Source: Liolophura sinensis (taxonomy: Eukaryota > Mollusca > Polyplacophora > Chitonida > Chitonidae). Taken from it: a stretch of DNA of 64,000 nucleotides. The stretch spans positions 38,846,510 through 38,910,509 of the forward strand of contig NC_088295.1 in assembly GCF_032854445.1 (NCBI RefSeq). The letters run 5' to 3'. Positions 58,981-64,000 of this stretch are shown piece after piece. The position numbers were made by a program, and so were the translations under genes. Below the pieces are notes generated by a model, which was not told where the DNA came from, ran no database searches, and saw nothing but the letters and a program-made list of their open reading frames with translations. The number at the start of each line of letters is the position of its first letter. Position 1 is the stretch's first letter.

Positions 58981-60909
58981 ATGCCTAAATCAGTGTTAAG
59001 ACTCCTAAAACTGAAGAGCCACAGGGGCTGGACTGATCTTACAACAAAGTAAATACTACAGTTGGCAATGTTTACATTTGAGTAAACAAGTCTATTAGGG
59101 ATGAGGAAGTGGGTAATGTCACGGTTCATGTTGAGTAACAAAATATCAGAGCCAGCAACCCCTCAGTCAGTGTTGGTAATGACTTCCTCTGAGTTAAATG
59201 TCACCACTTAAACATTATATTCTACCCCACAGATAACACATTGTTTAACATGGGTGGTCTGGAGAAATGTAGCCCTGTGTAATCATAATTGGGGGAAATG
59301 ACGCCAAACTATCAATATCAAAATCAAAGAAATATTGGCCAGGCATGCATAAATGTTGGTTACTTCAAAGGTTGTATTTTTAACTGTGGTGTAAAAAAAA
59401 AAAACACCACTGTTGCTACTGGCAAGTTAACAGTGCAGAAAACCCCATGTTCTGTTTCGGATTTGAAAAGAGCTATGGATAAACGATGTCGTATGAAGTA
59501 CACCTAGGTAATACCATGCTGGTGATACATGTGATCATGGTTTGACTTGTACCCATCAAATAGGATGTATATTGTAGAACATTTATCCTCCTTTGATAGC
59601 ATCAATTATGGATCATGAATAAATGTATAGGCTACCTTAGCTAAAGAAAAACTAAACTTCATTGCTATGAAAATACACCTGCAGTATATGTATCCAAAAA
59701 TCAAGCTTTATGTTAACATGCATTAGTACAGGTGTTAAATTACCACTGACTTGATGCCTGTCAGCAAAGGTTTTTCATAGTAACATCAAATCACATCTCC
59801 TTAACATCACTCAAGCAGTCTGTGCTCATTTTATTGCTAGATAAACCAAATAGCTATAATTTTTTGGAAAACAAAACAATCTTGACAATTATACTGTTTT
59901 TTTTAACCATACCCTTATAAACAATAAAAGAGTTACATGTACATTCACCAACATTTACAATCAACAAAGGTAGGGACCATGATGGAATCTAATTTATTAA
60001 AACACATGCACCAGTTGTTCTACAGCCACAATATCACATCCTGCCAGTAACCCCCAAATAAACATGATAAATACCCTGCCCAGGTTGTCTCGCATACATA
60101 ATAAGGTTTTCCTGTGCATTTTATTCCTGTGACAACATCTGGGAATATTTCACGGGGCTTGTCCTATATTCTCTGACAGGCATGGGCAGTTGACCTGTAC
60201 CAGGGTCGGAGACTGGGGAATTTTAACACCCACACCCCAGGACCTGTCATATCTCCGAGTTATTTATAACTCATTTTCCAGCAATATTATATTGATTACA
60301 TAGTTCATGTGTACAGGTTCATATAGAGCTGTATACGTGTGACATGCACTATATACTGAATGTACATCTGAAATGCATGTCCGTAAAAACATGAATGATG
60401 TGCCTGGTACATAATTGTTGTCTACGCTTGGCTTGTCTGAAGGATGAAATATAAAACCTACAATTAACATTACCTTAAAGTCATAATAATGGTGTGCATG
60501 CCAGCATAAAAATGATAGTTATGAAATTAACAGAGGCTTGGTATATAATAGAAATTATGTACATCTGCATGTATATGTGTGAATTGCAACTGAGCTTACT
60601 GCACAAGGACATGTTCCTATGTTCCCTCATATCTTCCTTTACATGAATATCTAATCTCAATGGCATCCACAAGTGAGTATACCTGGACAATAACATATAT
60701 GCATGCATTTAAGCCACTCAATAAACAACATGTAAATTTGTGCCAGTTATTGTCATTTAGTTCAGGGTTGAAGTAGCTCTTCTGTATACCAGTAACAGCA
60801 ATAAAGACAAGAGAATCAAAATCCTTCATCTTAGAGTATTATACATGTATTCTTGTTGTAGAGGAAGCAAGGACAAATCTGCTAAAAACACAATAAATTC
60901 TAATCTTAC

Positions 60910-61021
60910 CTGCACGTTCACGTATCTTCATGCCGAACCCATCCTCCTCAGTATCACTCTCCTCTGAATCATGACTTCTCGTCGCCATGTTGCCACACTG
61001 TCCTGTGGCCACAGTGGTCAT
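60910..61021 (-). CDS. DMD: Dystrophin alternative first coding exon 1a
   Basis: Most distal first exon seen. It encodes 37 residues beginning MTTVATGQCGNMATR, followed by an acidic Ser/Glu/Asp stretch (SHDSEESDTEEDGFG) and ending KIRERA. The donor reads GCAG|GTAAGATT. One base (G) is left over and joins AT of exon 2 to make Asp (DEREDVQ). An in-frame TAA lies 12 nt upstream of the ATG, so translation starts here or at the internal Met12. No vertebrate counterpart is recognised for this N-terminus. The correct phase, strong donor and acidic composition support it, but whether it is a true transcription start or is preceded by a further 5' UTR exon cannot be told. Confidence 0.75.
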
Positions 61022-64000
61022 CTCTAACTGTTAATTAATTAGCTTTTCAATTAGCCCTATGTCAAGTGCAGGTACATGTCCACTGGTCCACTGGTCCACT
61101 GGTCCACGTGTTAACACTACCCGTGTCCGTGTCCAAAGCGATGACCCAGCAGAATTATCCAGTGGTCATATGGTCACACCGTTGAATGCTTGAGTAAGAC
61201 AGTCAATCTGTTCTCACGATGGCAAATATCCCTAGTAAAAGGTAAATCCTGTGATATCACTTTTCTAGCAATTATCAGAGACTATTAACAAATCAAGTGC
61301 AAATCAAGAATTCAATATGATTTGGACTTGTTCCGAAAACTCCTAACCATTAATTGCACAGCTCTGTTCCAAATTAACTAGCCGTCTCCAAAATGTCACT
61401 TAGTTCTTAAGCAGTCAGGCTAACCCCGCATTCATGAATTTGCCAATTTCATCCAGGGTCAAATCAGATGTCGCCTTCAACTGACCAGTCTTCCGTACAC
61501 CTCCTGTGCAAACCTGAAAAGTACATATACAAGTGTGCTTCCTTTAACATGGACACAACTCTAATCCAGTGCACAAACAATGGCCTGCTGGGCTAAATTT
61601 TTACAGCCAAGCTTCTCACAGCGGGGACCTTTCTCATAGCCATTGTCATACAGACAGCTCAGAGCATAAGGACAAGAGACTACAAAACAAAAATAATCAA
61701 AAAATAACATGATGATCTCAAGATACAAAAAACACAATGACTCTCTAATCAAACCTGCAGGTAAGATCAAATAACTGGGCCAAACATAAAGAGTGATTAA
61801 AGCAAAAAATCACAAAGTAGGTCAGTACTATACTGTTTGACAGAAAACAAGGCCACTAGAATTTCTTTTGGCATGCATCTACAACACATGTTTTCCACAT
61901 TGTGGTCAGAGACTGAAGAAGTATAATATGCAACTGTATATACATATATACATACATGTACAAATACACACAGAAGCTGTACTAACGGCTCATATACATA
62001 CAGCTTTGAATGATCATTGACAGCTATTATAAAACCTCTCCAGGCAGGCTGTGTCCATTTGAAGATCAAGGGTCACTCCTATTTAAACATTTGCAGGACT
62101 AACATGCCACTGAGTTGTTATGTCCAGTCAGACTACTCTGTTAACCTGTGAACCTGTCTGACCAGCACTGGACAGACAGCCTGATGCCCACCTCTTGTAA
62201 GGAACAAGGTATAAATAGTGCACAAACACAGGCAAGCACTACACACTGTGACAATGTCAGCCAAGGGACCACAGCCGCAGATTCTGCCCTTGAATTTCTG
62301 CCCTGATCAGGTTCACTTGGTAAGGGGAAACCTAATCTGTAATCTTGCCTACCTGTTCCTTGATCCCCCTCACCTCAGGCCCTTTATACCCACTGTCCTT
62401 TACCACTCATCCGTAGGCTGCTAGTTTTACTTACACCTGGCTTAATTGCAGATGCTGTAAACTTACAGGTGTATACAATTTTACAGATAGGCAATGGACT
62501 TGATAAATGCTTGGGCAGATAAATGACTGGGAATTCAAGGTTGGGTAAAATATACCCCTCAATAACAGCAATCTGCACCCAGCTCATATGCCACTGAATG
62601 CAACTGATGTCAAGATAACACAGCCTACATACACCTAACTCTGCGAAATCAACCCCTGGACAAAAAATAACTGTTATAATCTGTATTGATTCCTCTCCAA
62701 GGGGCCTTTACAAGTGATTTTCAGATATTGCAGCAGAAAAAAAAAACACCTAATGCAATACAGCAATTGTCAATCAGAGTTTAACTGATATTGACAACCC
62801 ACCCCTCCTTTTTCTTCCCCTTTGTTTCTGCTTTTGGCAAAATGCCCAATACGCAAACCCAATACAGTTTTGTAGCATTGGTATAACCTAAGATAACACT
62901 TCAATAAATATTTTGCTTTCGGTTTTTACATCAGTTAAGTTACTTCAGTCACACCATAACAGCTTCTGCATGTACAAGGCCAAACTAAATGCAAGCAAAT
63001 TTCTTAACAATCTTCCAAAGAGCATGACACTGCATCAAGTTAGGAAATTCTTGTGGGGTCCAGTGTAACTGTGTAAACTGACCAATCGGGAAAAGTAGGG
63101 TGAGGTAGTAAGGAATTGCTTTAATTCAGTCTGGATAAAGTGAAATATTAGGGTTTTAAAATATTAACACCAGGAGAAAAATAAAAAAATGCCAAAAAAA
63201 AATGGAAATTTTAGGGCCTTTTGGGTTGGGTTGGGTGGCGGGAAGAGGGGAAGGGATGTCGGTAGAGTTATGATCAATGAATAGATTAAAAATCTCACAG
63301 AATATGTATTTTCCATGACTTCACCTCTCCCATTACACTGAGCATCAAGTTAGACAGCTGCACGATGATCAATTTCAACCTATTGGTTTTACATCAGCTG
63401 GGATTGAACCAGGGTCTCTTCCACCACAAAAGCAGTTGATATTGGCACTTCACCTGAAAGAGGACTTCTCTCAAGATGACAGAGCTGGAGGAAAACTGGG
63501 GAAATAAACCTGAACCAAAAAGAAAAGCTTTGGGCATTTTCTGACAACTTTAAGGACAGTATCAATCAGCACAGAACTAAAAGGAGATGCTTTCTTGACG
63601 CACTGAATCCAGTGAAGAGAGCTTTTCTTCATTACTGAGATAAAAAAAAATGCAGAGTACATGTACAATAATTCTGTTACATGTTTACCCCGATGAAAGA
63701 GAAAGAGCCTCGAGTTCAGAGCATCACTTTTCACCAAGATCAATACAAACTGTGTCCTGATGGGTCAACATTTATAGCCACCGCCAATCAGGTTTCTCTA
63801 TGTCCTTGCAATGTAAGTGTTTATTGTGATCAATAAATTTCAAACACCTCCTTCAAGCTTCAGAGGTAGATATATTCTTATATTGTATTCTTCTGCATAA
63901 AGGAAATAAAACTCATGCTTCATTTTTGCAAATTTGTAAAAACTAGTTTAGAGTTGCCACCATAAGTTTAGCCAGGTGGTGGGGGTGAGGGGTTGGGTGC
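61022..64000. other. 5' flank of first exon 1a (or further upstream intron)
   Basis: 2979 bp without a supported exon. The first 200 bp should include the 1a 5' UTR and promoter and contain an 8-bp tandem repeat (61078-61108). On the plus strand, a TATAAATAG box at 62210-62218 is followed by an ATG (62254) and a donor-like GTAAGG (62320). Nothing else is recognised. Additional first exons of this gene could lie beyond the window. Confidence 0.7.
61078..61108. repeat. 8-bp tandem repeat upstream of first exon 1a
   Basis: GTCCACTG repeated almost four times (31 bp), about 60-90 bp upstream of the 1a ATG. It contains the near-palindrome CCAGTGGACCAGTGG on the minus strand. Confidence 0.9.

Larger units (their letters stand above)
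46489..60909. other. Long intron between first exons 1a and 1b
   Basis: 14421 bp. The 46489-46760 end is the presumed 1b 5' UTR and promoter. It also holds a 30-bp minisatellite (50952-51432), two SINE A copies (55455-55617, 56602-56799), repeat family C copy 3 (57050-57240), a truncated SINE B (58099-58340) and a G run (58967-58980). 46760-50950 and 51433-55454 hold no recognisable gene or repeat. Confidence 0.8.
733..61021 (-). other. DMD: Dystrophin/utrophin-family gene, 5' portion (gene span within window)
   Basis: The product is a cytoskeletal linker: N-terminal tandem CH domains bind F-actin, and a spectrin-repeat rod leads to a C-terminal region (outside this window) that binds dystroglycan in the sarcolemma or synaptic membrane. 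Visible from the sequence: exons on the minus strand encode the signatures [73 protein letters not shown] and ATICRWTEEQWLLLQEILEKW, colinear with vertebrate dystrophin from its N-terminus to spectrin repeat 3. Exon phases join without a stop: 1788 nt, 596 codons with first exon 1b. Spectrin, alpha-actinin and plectin families share CH and spectrin units but not these repeat-specific motifs. Dystrophin cannot be separated from utrophin here, because invertebrates usually carry a single pro-ortholog. The 3' part lies beyond position 1. Confidence 0.95.

Overview
This is AT-rich, intron-rich animal genomic DNA holding the 5' part of one large gene on the minus strand: an invertebrate dystrophin/utrophin-family gene (DMD ortholog). 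Sixteen coding exons can be read. They give three alternative first exons, the two calponin-homology (CH) domains of the actin-binding region, a Ser/Pro-rich hinge, and spectrin-like repeats 1, 2 and the start of 3. The chosen splice sites are all GT/AG and every phase matches. With the first exon at 46428-46488 the joined reading frame is 1788 nt (596 codons) without a stop. The gene runs off the low-coordinate end of the window, so the rest of the rod and the C-terminal domains are not present.

Organism: the protein is clearly dystrophin-like but not vertebrate. The introns carry a tRNA-derived SINE whose 3' end (GAGTACGGCGTAAAACACCA followed by AAATAAATAAAT) I associate with molluscan genomes, and a second tRNA-derived SINE also familiar from molluscs. 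A mollusc, or at least a lophotrochozoan, is the best guess. The species cannot be named from sequence alone.

Layout, in transcription order from high to low coordinates. 61022-64000 is 5' flank or further upstream intron. 60910-61021 is first exon 1a. 46428-46488 is first exon 1b, with a TATA-like box and an E-box upstream. 42011-42071 is first exon 1c. All three end one base into a codon and fit the common exon 2 at 36092-36153. Exons 3-5 (34163-34255, 32498-32578, 23518-23610) complete CH1. Exons 6-9 (16681-16772, 14129-14209, 13777-13892, 13054-13313) encode CH2 and hinge 1. Exons 10-14 (12462-12653, 11481-11662, 2997-3141, 2140-2230, 733-971) encode the first spectrin repeats.

Other content is intronic: nine copies of SINE family A, two of SINE family B, a decayed Crypton/KIAA1958-like (DUF3504) tyrosine-recombinase gene at about 19125-20385, a foldback MITE-like element at 28348-28743, a 65-bp minisatellite (1-626), a 30-bp minisatellite with a 149-bp higher-order period (about 50952-51432), several diverged tandem duplications, three unclassified interspersed repeat families, and simple repeats. 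No second gene, rRNA gene, functional tRNA gene or CRISPR array is supported. Repeat and exon boundaries were read by eye, without alignment software.
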